Below, in pieces: positions 44,916 through 54,463 of a stretch of 64,000 nt of DNA. Position 1 is the stretch's first letter; every line of letters starts with the position of its first letter. Position numbers and translations under genes: made by a program. The notes beneath the pieces are model-generated. The model searched no databases. It was not told where the DNA came from and saw only the letters and a list, made by a program, of their open reading frames with translations. The stretch comes from Legionellaceae bacterium (GTDB lineage Bacteria > Pseudomonadota > Gammaproteobacteria > Legionellales > Legionellaceae), in contig JAFIFT010000005.1 of assembly GCA_020831865.1 (NCBI GenBank), forward strand, positions 124,001 to 188,000, read 5' to 3'.

Positions 44916-46277
44916 TCATTTTTTGGGTCGCTTCCAGCCGGGAATACTGATCTGTTGTTGCCGGCTCAGACTTAACTGCTCGGCCGGTGCATCTTTGCGG
45001 ATGGTACTGCCGGCGCCGATGGTCGCATTGCGTCCTATGGTCACCGGGGCGACCAGCTGGCTGTCTGAGCCAATGAAGGCACCATCTTCAATAATGGTCT
45101 GGTGTTTATGAACGCCATCATAATTACAGGTGATGGTACCGGCACCGATATTCACCTCACGGCCAATCAGGCTATCTCCCAGATAGCTTAAGTGACTGGC
45201 TTTGCTGTGGGCGCCGAAGCGGGTTTGCTTGGTTTCGACAAAATTGCCAATCTTGCAGTGTTCGGCCAGAGTTGTCCCTTCCCGCAGGCGGGCATAAGGG
45301 CCTATTTGGCTGTGGGCGCCGATAGACGCGCCCTCAATATGCGAAAAGGGATGGATGCGAACCCCCGCTTCCAGACGGCAGTTGCGCAAAAAACAGTGGG
45401 CGCCGATATGACAACCTTCGGCAATATGCACCTGTCCCTCAATGATCACATTGGCATCGATAAACACATCCGCCGCACAGTGCAGTTCGCCGCGCAAATC
45501 AAAACGGTTTGCATCCGCCAGGCTGACTCCGGCCAGCATCAGTTTTTCGGCTTGCTGTTGTTGCCAATGCCGTTCCAGCTGATGCAACTGGCTGCGATTA
45601 TTGACCCCGGCAATACAAAATACCTCCTCGGTGCAGCAGGATTGGACCGGCATCTGTTCGGCAACCGCCATGGCAATAATGTCGGTGAGATAATATTCTT
45701 GCTGTGCATTGTGCGCCGTCAGTTGCGGTAACCAGCGTTGCAGGGCGCTGGCTGATACGGCGCAGATGCCGCTATAGATTTCTTTGATCTGTCGTTGTTG
45801 GTCGCTGGCATCTTTTTCCTCAACGATTGCTAACACCTGTTGTTGCCGGTCACGGATAACGCGTCCGAGACCGCCTGGATCGGCCAGTTGGGCAGTGAGT
45901 AAGTGCAGAAATTCCGGAGCGTCAGTGTCGCTGAGCAGTTTTTTTAACAGCACGGGATCAATCAAGGGAACATCGGCATACAGAATCAAGACCGTGGCAT
46001 CATGGGGAATAAAAGGCAGGGCTTGCAAAACGGCATGGCCAGTGCCTTGCTGTTGGCTTTGCTCGACCCAGTGGATGTCCGGATCGCCAATGGCGTTTTG
46101 AATGCGTTCGCGTTGGTGGCCAACAATCACATGTCGGCAGGCCGGTGCCAGGGGTTTACAGGCATCGAGTACCCACTGCAGCAGCGGTTTACCCGCCAGC
46201 GGATGCAGAACTTTCGGTAATTGTGAGCGCATCCGCGTGCCCTGGCCTGCGGCGAGAATGACAACATGCAGCTTCAT
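44916..46277 (-). CDS. glmU: bifunctional UDP-GlcNAc pyrophosphorylase/GlcN-1-P acetyltransferase
   Basis: This 453-residue enzyme makes UDP-GlcNAc for peptidoglycan and lipopolysaccharide. The N-terminal uridylyltransferase domain has VVILAAGQGTRMRSQLPKVLH. The C-terminal half is a left-handed beta helix of hexapeptide repeats (for example IGPYARLREGTTLAEHCKIGNFVE and AGTITCNYDG) carrying the acetyltransferase site. Length is normal for the family. It is convergent with the orphan gene upstream on the map and divergent from the Fur-box gene. Confidence 0.97.
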   Translation of the reverse strand: MKLHVVILAAGQGTRMRSQLPKVLHPLAGKPLLQWVLDACKPLAPACRHVIVGHQRERIQNAIGDPDIHWVEQSQQQGTGHAVLQALPFIPHDATVLILYADVPLIDPVLLKKLLSDTDAPEFLHLLTAQLADPGGLGRVIRDRQQQVLAIVEEKDASDQQRQIKEIYSGICAVSASALQRWLPQLTAHNAQQEYYLTDIIAMAVAEQMPVQSCCTEEVFCIAGVNNRSQLHQLERHWQQQQAEKLMLAGVSLADANRFDLRGELHCAADVFIDANVIIEGQVHIAEGCHIGAHCFLRNCRLEAGVRIHPFSHIEGASIGAHSQIGPYARLREGTTLAEHCKIGNFVETKQTRFGAHSKASHLSYLGDSLIGREVNIGAGTITCNYDGVHKHQTIIEDGAFIGSDSQLVAPVTIGRNATIGAGSTIRKDAPAEQLSLSRQQQISIPGWKRPKK

Positions 46278-46324
46278 GGGGCTTCCTCTTATTGATTCAT
46301 TAACAGTTCGTGAAAAGCTTGACC

Positions 46325-46353
46325 TTGTCGGCCGAAAATGCTTACCTTATGAT
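46325..46353 (+). promoter_or_regulatory. promoter of the Fur-box gene
   Basis: TTGTCG (46325-46330) and TATGAT (46348-46353) are 17 bases apart; a second -10-like TACAAT lies at 46365-46370. Confidence 0.45.
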
Positions 46354-46364
46354 AGCAATTATCA
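46350..46364 (+). promoter_or_regulatory. Fur-box-like operator
   Basis: TGATAGCAATTATCA matches the 7-1-7 Fur consensus TGATAAT-N-ATTATCA at 12 of 14 informative bases. It overlaps the predicted -10, where a repressor would block transcription. Confidence 0.5.
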
Positions 46365-46412
46365 TACAATGATTGGTTTGTAATGAAAACAGCAGTACGA
46401 AGGAGTTTGGCC

Positions 46413-47327
46413 ATGGAAACGATATTTTTTGCGGTAGCCAAAAAAATTCTGCGCGATTTTGCCATCAAAGCCCGCGACCATTCGCGTGATGCGGATGCCG
46501 GGGTGTGGGGCGGTTTGCGTGATACCGAACTTTCCAGGGCGAAGCAGGACTTGGTGACCGATATGTTCCTGGGCAAATTTGCGGGCGTAATCTCGTCGGA
46601 CAGTGATGCTGAGAATTATCAATTGCTGCGCGGACACATCCGAAAATTACGCGAGGACGCAGCCCGGCTCGCGCTGGAGAAGAACAAAGATGAGGGACAG
46701 TTTGGTCGTGTCATGCTGCAGGCGTTGCTTTTTCTTGAGTATTTTTATGAACATCTGCAAGACCATCAATGGTTGGATATTGAGAAAAACGACCAGCCCT
46801 TGCATGTGTTGGTGTATGAGGCTGCGGCCTATGAGGGGGCAAAACTGGCAGAACAATACACCCGGATGATAGAGAACACATCGGCCACAGATCCAGAGCT
46901 TTCCCGTGACAAGTCGGCGATGTTGTTTAAGAAAGTGCACGCGGCCGGTGAGCGCATTGCCAGTTATAACAAAAAAGACGAGAAATACCCGATGCTGGTG
47001 CGTGATACGGTTTGTGAGATGATTGAAGGGGTAATTCGTACCAATACCAGCCTGTGTAAAGAGAAAAGCACGGCTGCAGATGTACCTCTTTTTACCTTGA
47101 GTATTTTTGGTAAAGTGAGCGTACAAACCCCGGAGTTGATCGGTCCGGGTCAGGGGCGTTTGCTCGAGAGTATGGTCTCGGCATTGGTCAAAATTCGCGG
47201 CCGGGAAGAGGCCTGCACATTGCTGAGCAAAATATTTTCAGCGGAGGCGGCAGAGAAGCTGGTTGCCAAAGTCGCTGGGGAGAGTGCATCACCTTCGGCA
47301 CTGGTGATGGTGCATGATATGAAATGA
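46413..47327 (+). CDS. orphan 304-residue protein, possibly iron-regulated
   Basis: I do not recognise this protein. It is mixed helix with many charged residues and no signal peptide or membrane helix. Segments such as [25 protein letters not shown] and [22 protein letters not shown] suggest a helical bundle. I chose the ATG at 46413 because a perfect AAGGAG lies seven bases upstream; another in-frame ATG at 46383 has none. A Fur-like box overlaps its promoter. It ends 19 bases before parC but parC is probably separately expressed. An effector or iron-stress protein are both possible. Confidence 0.62.
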   Translation: METIFFAVAKKILRDFAIKARDHSRDADAGVWGGLRDTELSRAKQDLVTDMFLGKFAGVISSDSDAENYQLLRGHIRKLREDAARLALEKNKDEGQFGRVMLQALLFLEYFYEHLQDHQWLDIEKNDQPLHVLVYEAAAYEGAKLAEQYTRMIENTSATDPELSRDKSAMLFKKVHAAGERIASYNKKDEKYPMLVRDTVCEMIEGVIRTNTSLCKEKSTAADVPLFTLSIFGKVSVQTPELIGPGQGRLLESMVSALVKIRGREEACTLLSKIFSAEAAEKLVAKVAGESASPSALVMVHDMK

Positions 47328-47346
47328 GAGAATTAGTCTGGTAAAC

Positions 47347-49599
47347 ATGATGAGTATAGCCATTGAACAACGCCCTTTGAGCGATTTTACCGAAAAAGCC
47401 TATCTGGGTTATTCCATGTATGTCATCCTGGATAGAGCCTTACCCCATATCGCCGATGGCTTAAAACCAGTGCAGCGACGCATTGTCTATGCCATGTCGG
47501 AATTGGGCTTGAAGGCTACGGCCAAGTACAAAAAATCCGCCCGTACGGTGGGGGATGTCTTGGGTAAATTTCACCCGCATGGGGACAGCGCTTGCTATGA
47601 GGCGATGGTGTTAATGGCGCAGCCATTTTCCTATCGCTATCCCTTTGTCGATGGGCAGGGTAACTGGGGCTCCCCCGATGATCCCAAATCTTTCGCTGCC
47701 ATGCGTTATACGGAAGCCCGTTTATCAGCCTATGCTGAATTGCTGTTATCTGAACTGCAGCAGGGGACGGTGGACTGGGTAGATAATTTTGATGGCAGCC
47801 TGCAGGAGCCGTCGCTGTTGCCAGCGCGTTTACCCAATGTTTTACTCAATGGTGCCACTGGTATTGCGGTAGGCATGGCATCGGATATTTTGCCGCATAA
47901 TTTGACGGAAGTGGCCAATGCCTGCATCCAGTTGCTTGATGAGCCAGACAGCGACGTCACGCAACTCATGCGCCATATCAAAGGACCTGATTTTCCAACC
48001 TGCGCTGAAATTATCAGTCCGCCGGCGGCTATTGCACACCTCTATGAAAGCGGGCATGGCTCAATCAAAATGCGCGCCGTGTATCATAAAGAGGGGCCGA
48101 ACCTGGTGTTGACTGCTTTGCCCTATCAGGTTTCGGGTGCTAAAATTATCGAGCAGATTGCCCAGCAGATGCAGCAGAAAAAACTGCCTATGGTCGAGGA
48201 TTTGCGGGATGAGTCAAATCATGAAAATCCGACCCGCCTGGTGATTATCCCCCGCTCCAATCGGGTGGATGTTGACAGTGTGATGTCGCATTTGTTTGCC
48301 AGCACCGATCTGGAAAAAAGTTTTCGGGTCAATTTTAATCTGATAGGTCTGGACGGGCGTCCGCGGGTGAAAAACCTGCGGGAGATTTTAGGGGAGTGGC
48401 TGAGCTTTCGTCTGCAAACGCTGCGTCGGCGCCTTGATTTTCGCCTGCAAAAAGTGCTGGACAGGATTCATGTTCTGGAAGGTTTGCTGACCGCCTATCT
48501 GAACATTGATGAGGTGATTGCGCTGATTCGGGAAGCCGAGCAGCCCAAAGCCGAACTCATGGCCCGCTTTGCGCTAACCGAGCGGCAAGCCGAGGCTATT
48601 TTGGAGATGAAACTGCGCCACCTGGCTCGATTAGAAGAAATTCGCCTGAGCGCGGAGCGGGATGAATTATGCCAGGAACGGGATAACCTGCAGGACTTGT
48701 TGGCTCATGAGCATAAACTCAAGCACCTGCTGCGCGAGGAGATCGAGGCCGACCGGGATCAGTACGGTGATGCTCGTCGCTCGCCCATTGTCCAGCGGAC
48801 GGAAGCACAAGCCTTGAAAGAAGAAGACATCTTACCCAATGAGCCGCTGACGGTGGTGATGTCGCAGAAAGGCTGGATCCGTGCCGCCAAAGGCTATGAT
48901 ATCAATGGCCAGGACTTAAGCTATAAGGCCGGTGACCAATTTAAAGCACAGTGCAATGCCCGCTCAAATCAAAGTGTGTATTTTTTTGACGGCGAAGGGA
49001 AAGTCTACAATCTTGCCGCCCATACTCTGCCGTCTGCCAGGAGTCAGGGTGAGCCGTTGACCGGCCGCCTGAATCCGGCAGAGGGCATTGCCTTTGAGGC
49101 TCTCTGCGCTGGTCATGATACGCAGCTTATGCTCTTGGCGTCTGATGCTGGCTATGGCTTTGTGAGCCGTCTGGCAGACTTACAGGTTAAAAACCGTAAT
49201 GGTAAGGCCTGCCTGAAACTGCCTGCCGGAGCTTCGCTTTTAGCGCCTTGTCCGGTGGAGGACCGGGAGCGTCAGTTACTGGCCTGTGTGAGCAGCAGCG
49301 GTCGCCTGTTACTCTTTCCTATTGCCGATGTGCCGCTATTGAGTCGCGGTAAAGGCAACAAATTAATCAATATTCCGGCGGCCAAGGCAGAGGCTAAAGA
49401 AGAACTATTGTTAGCCGTTGCCGTATTGAGCGAAGAGGACGCACTGACTATTTATGCCGGCAAACGCCATTTCACCCTTAAGGGACAAGACATGCAATTC
49501 TACCGCGGCGAACGCGGACGGCGCGGCAACCGATTGCCGCGTGGGCTGCAGAATGTCACAGCATTGGCGGTGAATGTAGACAAAGTGAGTTCAGCATAG
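47347..49599 (+). CDS. parC: DNA topoisomerase IV subunit A
   Basis: This 750-residue subunit cuts and rejoins DNA to separate daughter chromosomes. The quinolone-determining region is wild type in form ([13 protein letters not shown], with Ser and Glu at the usual resistance positions), followed by [13 protein letters not shown]. The catalytic Tyr is in [11 protein letters not shown]. The C-terminal beta-pinwheel is present but shorter than GyrA's and lacks a GyrA box, which supports ParC over GyrA. Two adjacent ATGs (47347, 47350) are possible. parE is not in the window. Confidence 0.96.
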   Translation: MMSIAIEQRPLSDFTEKAYLGYSMYVILDRALPHIADGLKPVQRRIVYAMSELGLKATAKYKKSARTVGDVLGKFHPHGDSACYEAMVLMAQPFSYRYPFVDGQGNWGSPDDPKSFAAMRYTEARLSAYAELLLSELQQGTVDWVDNFDGSLQEPSLLPARLPNVLLNGATGIAVGMASDILPHNLTEVANACIQLLDEPDSDVTQLMRHIKGPDFPTCAEIISPPAAIAHLYESGHGSIKMRAVYHKEGPNLVLTALPYQVSGAKIIEQIAQQMQQKKLPMVEDLRDESNHENPTRLVIIPRSNRVDVDSVMSHLFASTDLEKSFRVNFNLIGLDGRPRVKNLREILGEWLSFRLQTLRRRLDFRLQKVLDRIHVLEGLLTAYLNIDEVIALIREAEQPKAELMARFALTERQAEAILEMKLRHLARLEEIRLSAERDELCQERDNLQDLLAHEHKLKHLLREEIEADRDQYGDARRSPIVQRTEAQALKEEDILPNEPLTVVMSQKGWIRAAKGYDINGQDLSYKAGDQFKAQCNARSNQSVYFFDGEGKVYNLAAHTLPSARSQGEPLTGRLNPAEGIAFEALCAGHDTQLMLLASDAGYGFVSRLADLQVKNRNGKACLKLPAGASLLAPCPVEDRERQLLACVSSSGRLLLFPIADVPLLSRGKGNKLINIPAAKAEAKEELLLAVAVLSEEDALTIYAGKRHFTLKGQDMQFYRGERGRRGNRLPRGLQNVTALAVNVDKVSSA

Positions 49600-49677
49600 G
49601 CGGCAGGTTGTTTGGCACGCTTTATTTGGCAGAGCTTCTAATGCTACAGTATGCCTTTAACCTATCGGGATGAAAAC

Positions 49678-51078
49678 ATGGATCTTTTTCGGAAAAAAGC
49701 CGTAGGCCACATTGACACCAATGAATCTCGTCTGCACAAATGTTTGAGTGCGCTCGACCTGACTTTTTTGGGGGTGGGGGCGATTATTGGTGCCGGAGTC
49801 TTTGTACTAACCGGAGTGGTTGCGGCGACCCAGGCTGGCCCGGCCATTGTCTTTTCCTATATCCTGGCCGGTTTGGCCTGTGCCTTCTCGGCTTTGTCCT
49901 ATGCCGAACTGGCGGCTTCCGTCGGTGGTTGCGGCAGTGCCTATGGATATACCTATGCCGGTTTTGGTGAGTTGATTGCCTGGATTGTCGGCTGGGATTT
50001 ACTCTTGGAGTACAGTATTGCCACGTCGGCCGTTTCTGTAGGTTGGAGTGGCTATGCCAATGATTTGCTGCACAGCCTGCATTTCAGCCTGCCGGCGGTC
50101 TTGCAGCAAGGGCCTTTGCTGGGTGGTTATATTAATCTGATGGCCTTTGCCATTATCGCCCTATTGACGGTGTTACTCTCGATTGGCGTGAAATCGAGCG
50201 CCTATTTCAATAATATGATGGTGTTGGTTAAGCTTTTTGTGATTCTGCTGTTTATTGCCATTGCTTCGACGCATTTTGATGCCAGCAACTGGGAGGTGTT
50301 TATGCCTTTTGGCTGGACGGGCGTGATGCAGGGCGCCTCACTGATCTTTTTTGCCTATGTGGGTTTTGATGCGGTTTCTACGGCAGCGGAAGAAGCCATC
50401 AATCCGCAGCGTGATTTACCCATTGGAATTATTACGTCCCTGTTGCTCTGTACCCTGCTTTATATCATCGTTGCGGCGCTTTTAACGGGTATTGTGCCGT
50501 ATACCAGCTTAAACAACGCCTCACCAATTTCCAATTCCCTCCTGCAGCTGGGCCATCGTTTGGGAGCCGGCTTAATTGGCGTTGGCGCGATTACCGGGCT
50601 CACCACCGTCATGTTAGTCCTGTTTTATGGCTTGAGCCGGGTATTTCTGGCCATGTCACGTGATGGCTTGTTACCGCATGTCTTTGCCGTGACCCATCCG
50701 ACAACACGTACCCCATTGCGTATTATTCTCTTATGCGGCACGGTGATGGCCTTTACCGGCGCTTTTATCCCGATTACTGATCTGGCTGAACTGGTTAATA
50801 TTGGTACCTTATTTGCCTTTGTCTTAGTGTGTGCCGGGGTTATTGTGATGCGGTATCGCCATCCGGAGCTACCACGTCCCTTCAAAACGCCTTTTATGCC
50901 CGTCATCCCTTTGTTAGGTATTTTCAGTTGCAGCTATTTAATCTACAATTTACCACTGATCACCATGCTGCGTTTTTCGCTGTGGATGGGCTGCGGAGTG
51001 GTCATATATTTCATTTTTAGCTACAGGAACAGCCGTTTGAATCCAGCCCGGGAAGGGAAGGTTCTTGATGCGTTGTGA
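49678..51078 (+). CDS. APC-superfamily amino-acid permease
   Basis: The 466-residue protein has about twelve helices and the APC helix 1 motif (FLGVGAIIGAGVFVLTG), then GPAIVFSYILAGLACAFSALSYAELAA and FFAYVGFDAVSTAAEEAINPQRDLP. These place it with YfnA/CAT-like cationic amino-acid transporters. The exact substrate is not readable. The ATG at 49678 has GGGA eight bases upstream and is preferred to one nine codons earlier. It stands alone. Confidence 0.9.
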   Translation: MDLFRKKAVGHIDTNESRLHKCLSALDLTFLGVGAIIGAGVFVLTGVVAATQAGPAIVFSYILAGLACAFSALSYAELAASVGGCGSAYGYTYAGFGELIAWIVGWDLLLEYSIATSAVSVGWSGYANDLLHSLHFSLPAVLQQGPLLGGYINLMAFAIIALLTVLLSIGVKSSAYFNNMMVLVKLFVILLFIAIASTHFDASNWEVFMPFGWTGVMQGASLIFFAYVGFDAVSTAAEEAINPQRDLPIGIITSLLLCTLLYIIVAALLTGIVPYTSLNNASPISNSLLQLGHRLGAGLIGVGAITGLTTVMLVLFYGLSRVFLAMSRDGLLPHVFAVTHPTTRTPLRIILLCGTVMAFTGAFIPITDLAELVNIGTLFAFVLVCAGVIVMRYRHPELPRPFKTPFMPVIPLLGIFSCSYLIYNLPLITMLRFSLWMGCGVVIYFIFSYRNSRLNPAREGKVLDAL

Positions 51079-51116
51079 GGCGCTTGCAGCGCAGCGCTAA
51101 GCGGCCTGTCACCCAT

Positions 51117-51146
51117 GCGCGCCTGTCAGCCGGGATGACAGCGCGC
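51117..51146. repeat. inverted repeat between permease and pagP
   Basis: GCGCGC-CTGTCA (51117-51128) pairs with TGACAG-CGCGC (51136-51146), with one bulged base and loop GCCGGGA. It shares the CCGGGATGA core with the repeat at 26.8 kb. No T run follows. Confidence 0.5.
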
Positions 51147-51189
51147 CGGTAGCTGTTTATAACCAATGGATGCCCGCCACCCCGGGGCG

Positions 51190-51783
51190 ATGTCACGGAA
51201 ATTATCATTTATGCGCAAAGCTGCACTGTTGTTACTGCTGGTACTGTTTGGCACAAGCCTTTTTGCCGAGTCTACTCAAGCGGAGTATTGTGCCGACTGG
51301 TCGGGCTTGCTACGCCGTCCCTGCCAACGGCTCAAGCAATTGTGGTATGAGGGAGAGGTGGATCTGGTACTGAGCGGCTATGCCTGGCATAACCGTTATA
51401 CGTACAGTGCGGAAAAGATTAAAAGCTATAATGAGAAAGCCTTTGGAGGCGGATTTGGCAAAAGTTTTATTGATGAAGATGGCGATCTGCATGGACTTTA
51501 TGCGCTGGGTTTTGCCGATTCGCATCGAAACCTACAGACCGCCGCAGGCTATGCCTTTTTAAAAAACTGGGCATTGGCGCGGTCGGTGTCTATCGGTCTG
51601 GGGGTCACCGCCTTGGTGACTGCACGCCCCGATATCAATAAAGGCATCCCTTTTCCCGGTGCTTTGCCATTGCTGGGGCTGCGACTGCAACGAGCCACCC
51701 TGTTTGCGACCTACATTCCGGGCGCCGCCGGGGCAGGCAATGTGCTGTTTATTTTCGGAAAATGGCAACTAACCGGGAGCTAG
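51190..51783 (+). CDS. pagP: lipid A palmitoyltransferase PagP/Rcp-like
   Basis: The protein has a signal peptide (hydrophobic KAALLLLLVLFGTSLFA) and then the PagP beta-barrel. Key features match E. coli PagP: the amphipathic N-terminal helix, LSGYAWHNRYTY with the catalytic His, YNEKAFGGGFG, and HGLYALGFADSH with the Asp-Ser pair, then FATYIPGAAGAGNVLFIF. It moves palmitate from phospholipid to lipid A at the outer membrane. The Legionella version (Rcp) gives resistance to cationic peptides and aids survival in cells. The start is uncertain: ATGs at 51190 and 51211 both give a working leader. Confidence 0.92.
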   Translation: MSRKLSFMRKAALLLLLVLFGTSLFAESTQAEYCADWSGLLRRPCQRLKQLWYEGEVDLVLSGYAWHNRYTYSAEKIKSYNEKAFGGGFGKSFIDEDGDLHGLYALGFADSHRNLQTAAGYAFLKNWALARSVSIGLGVTALVTARPDINKGIPFPGALPLLGLRLQRATLFATYIPGAAGAGNVLFIFGKWQLTGS

Positions 51784-51846
51784 CTGCCTGAGCTATCATT
51801 TCACCGCTACTGCCCAGCGCTGCAAAGGAGAGAACCCGACCGGGAG

Positions 51847-53088
51847 TTAACCACCTTGTACACCTGCTTCAGCCACTTTTTTAGAGGGGTCAGCCGAACG
51901 CCAATAGGTGCGTTGCTTGCGCTGCAACAGCCCATAATTGAGGCTGAAAAAGACCAGCGCGCCTATGATGCTGGTGGCAAATGGGGGGTGGTAAACCATG
52001 TTGAGGATAAGCCCCAATAACACCGCACGTGCGGCCAGGATAGGGCTCAGTGCTTTTTTACCATGCGATACGCAGCCGATTTCATACATACTGAGCAGCA
52101 TGAAGGACGCCAGTAACCCGCTTTGGCTGGACTGCGGATGAAAGTCGATTGAAAAAAGCAGTGAGCTTACGACGACTATCAGCGTATTGCCCAGCATATA
52201 AGCGGCCGGAACCGCTCGGTATTTATCGGGCAATATGCGTTTGGCGGGTAGATTGTGCGTATCCAGATGGCGCAGGATCCATTCCGGCGGCATAAAAAAG
52301 GCAGCGACCTTATGAAAGAGGCGTTTTAAACCTTTGCCATAGTATAAGGTATCCACTATGACTTTGATATTGGCGTAAAAAGGGTTCCAGGAATTAAGCG
52401 GCTCGGTAACGCCGTAGGTGACTTTCGCTTGTTCTGGCGCAAAGGTACCAAATAATTTATCCCATATGATTAAACTGCCGCCATAATTTTTATCGATATA
52501 TTCCGGGTTGGTGCCGTGGTGCACCCGATGATGCGAGGGGGTATTGAACAGGTGCTCAAACCAGCCCAGGCGCTTAATGATTTCCGTATGCAGCCAAAAT
52601 TGATATAGGGTATTGACAGAGGCAACCAGGAGAAACATCCAGGTGGGAAAACCCAGTAGCGCCAGCGGCAAATAAAAAACCCAGGACGTGAGCAGTTGAA
52701 AAACACCCTGGCGAAAGGCGACGGATAAATTATAATGTTCGCTTTGATGATGTACCGAGTGGCCGAGCCAGAAAAAGTTAATGCGATGGGCACTACGGTG
52801 AAACCAATAATACAGAAAATCAACCCCAAGCCATAAGACAAACCAGGCTAAAGGCGAGGCGGTATCCACGGAAAATAGGGCGTAATGTTGAAAAACATAC
52901 TGATAATTAAAAATTAACAGCCCTTTTAATACCAGGCCAATGCTTTCTTCCAGTACGCCACTGTTAATATTATTGGCAAAATCACTGAGGTGGTATTGCG
53001 ATCGTTTTTTCTGTAAAGAGCACAGGTATTCAATCGCCATGAGCAAAAAAAATACGGGAGTCAAGATAAACACAAGATTGATTTCCAT
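51847..53088 (-). CDS. sterol desaturase/fatty-acid hydroxylase family membrane protein
   Basis: The 413-residue integral membrane protein has the three His clusters that hold the di-iron centre: HRSAH (near 98-102), HSVHHQSEH and HHRVHH. They lie on loops between predicted helices, with FLYYWFHR and NTPSHHRVHHGTNPEY as family hallmarks. It resembles bacterial alkylglycerol monooxygenase- or C-5 desaturase-like enzymes that hydroxylate lipid chains. The C-terminal third adds extra helices not needed for catalysis. The substrate is unknown. It is divergent from the DUF4949-type gene. Confidence 0.88.
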   Translation of the reverse strand: MEINLVFILTPVFFLLMAIEYLCSLQKKRSQYHLSDFANNINSGVLEESIGLVLKGLLIFNYQYVFQHYALFSVDTASPLAWFVLWLGVDFLYYWFHRSAHRINFFWLGHSVHHQSEHYNLSVAFRQGVFQLLTSWVFYLPLALLGFPTWMFLLVASVNTLYQFWLHTEIIKRLGWFEHLFNTPSHHRVHHGTNPEYIDKNYGGSLIIWDKLFGTFAPEQAKVTYGVTEPLNSWNPFYANIKVIVDTLYYGKGLKRLFHKVAAFFMPPEWILRHLDTHNLPAKRILPDKYRAVPAAYMLGNTLIVVVSSLLFSIDFHPQSSQSGLLASFMLLSMYEIGCVSHGKKALSPILAARAVLLGLILNMVYHPPFATSIIGALVFFSLNYGLLQRKQRTYWRSADPSKKVAEAGVQGG

Positions 53089-53292
53089 GGTATTGTCTTC
53101 CTTAATCGTCAGCCTAAGCTTCGGTGATATCTTCCCTATCTTAGAAAATTATGCACCGATATACCATCCTTTTTATTCCACAGTCCCCGCGCTGGTTCGC
53201 AATGATGTCCGGGGCTTTTAATTTTTCAGCAGAATTGGTACCCTGAGGCAGAGGGCTGTGGCGCATCCCGAGCTGAGGAAGGTCGTGCAGCG

Positions 53293-53298
53293 TATAAT
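53293..53298 (+). promoter_or_regulatory. -10 element for the DUF4949-like gene
   Basis: A perfect TATAAT lies 80 bases before the ATG at 53378. The -35 region is poor. Confidence 0.4.
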
Positions 53299-53377
53299 CC
53301 TCTGTGCTCACCGTGCGTACGGTCTCCCATGCAGTTGTGGTATGGGAGGGAATCTAAAAATAAAACTTGGAGTAATC

Positions 53378-53803
53378 ATGAAGTTAGGACGTAAAGTATT
53401 AATGGCTGTCGCTGGGGCAGCACTGGCCACCTCTGTGTTTGCTGGCTCTGATATGAAACCGCTCTGCCCGTCTGCGGCAGCAATTCAGACGGTGGGATTG
53501 TCCAGTACAATGGAATATTTTCCCGGCTATTTTGTGGGTATGGAAGAGAATGATTACCATACGGATAGTCACTGGTTGTTCGCCATTGGACCGGTAAAGG
53601 CCGAAAATGAGTCTGAGGCTCTGGAGGCAGCACACACGCTTCTTGCCGATTTAAACGGTCCGGTTGACAGTGCGGAAGAAGATGATGCTGTGATTTGTTT
53701 TTATGATACGGCCAAACCGGATGCCAAGGGAATCGCGGTGTCTTCTGATGATCTGATGTCCCGCCAGAAAGTACAGCGTTTGCTGAAAAAATACCAGCGC
53801 TAA
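53378..53803 (+). CDS. secreted DUF4949-like protein
   Basis: The 141-residue protein has a clean signal peptide (residues 1-22, LMAVAGAALATSVFA). The mature part is small and acidic with a pattern I associate with the Legionella DUF4949 family: an early CPS, then MEYFPGYFVGMEENDYHTDSHWLFAIGPV, SEALEAAHTLL and a late VICFYDT. The function of that family is unknown. TTGGAG precedes the ATG, and a strong terminator follows the stop. Confidence 0.7.
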   Translation: MKLGRKVLMAVAGAALATSVFAGSDMKPLCPSAAAIQTVGLSSTMEYFPGYFVGMEENDYHTDSHWLFAIGPVKAENESEALEAAHTLLADLNGPVDSAEEDDAVICFYDTAKPDAKGIAVSSDDLMSRQKVQRLLKKYQR

Positions 53804-53818
53804 GGGGTATGGCTGAAG

Positions 53819-53844
53819 AAGGTTGGGGATGCTCCAACCTTTTT
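53819..53844 (+). terminator. intrinsic terminator
   Basis: AAGGTTGG (53819-53826) and CCAACCTT (53834-53841) form a perfect 8-bp stem with a 7-base loop and run directly into TTTTT. Confidence 0.88.
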
Positions 53845-53956
53845 AGGCTGAGCGCTGAACAATGGCCAACGTTCAGGGATGAGAATCATGCCTCCCTCTT
53901 GTGCCACAAAATAGGCTACACTAATAAGCATTGGTTGATTGAACAAGGGGAAATGG

Positions 53957-54463
53957 ATGCACTCTTTTATTGAACAGGCAAGAATTTATGCCCGGTACCA
54001 TACAAAAACAGTGACGCGTTACACCCATTTTCTTGGCGTGCCGCTATTATTATTTTCCTTGATGCTGCTGTTTTCTTTTGTGCACTTGATGATTCCCGGT
54101 TATCTTGATCGTTCTATCGCTGAAGTATTGGTTTTTTTGTTATTTCTCTACTATTTGCGGTTAAACTGGCGTTTGGCATTGAGTATTGCGCCGGTTTTGT
54201 TGCTGCTGTTGTGGCTGGCCCTATGGCTTGGTGCGGGCATCCCCACTTCCTTTTCCTTGCAGGTGTTTGCCTACAGTTTTATTGCCGGGTTGCTCCTGCA
54301 ATTGGCCGGACATCTTTGGGAAGGACAGGGCCCTGCCTTTATCAGTCATTTTCGGCAGTTGCTAATTGCCCCGTTATACCTTACCGCCGAAGTGTATTTT
54401 CATTTTGGCAAGATGCAGAACCTCGAGCAGGATATCCGTCAGGAAGAAGACTCCATACGATAG
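53957..54463 (+). CDS. Mpo1-like/DUF962 membrane protein
   Basis: The 168-residue membrane protein has four to five helices and the DUF962/Mpo1 features: YARYHTKTVTRYTHFLGVPL at the N-terminus with conserved His residues, and LAGHLWEGQGPAF later. Yeast Mpo1 is an Fe2+-dependent dioxygenase that shortens 2-hydroxy fatty acids by one carbon. I chose the ATG at 53957 with AAGGGG six bases upstream. Its last 25 bases overlap the convergent rlmL gene. A fatty-acid hydroxylase-like gene lies 0.9 kb away. Confidence 0.85.
   Translation: MHSFIEQARIYARYHTKTVTRYTHFLGVPLLLFSLMLLFSFVHLMIPGYLDRSIAEVLVFLLFLYYLRLNWRLALSIAPVLLLLLWLALWLGAGIPTSFSLQVFAYSFIAGLLLQLAGHLWEGQGPAFISHFRQLLIAPLYLTAEVYFHFGKMQNLEQDIRQEEDSIR

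Noticed and set aside
46365-46370. TACAAT as the main -10 of the Fur-box gene
   Set aside because: The TTGTCG/TATGAT pair has better hexamers at 17-base spacing; the second element is only noted as an alternative.
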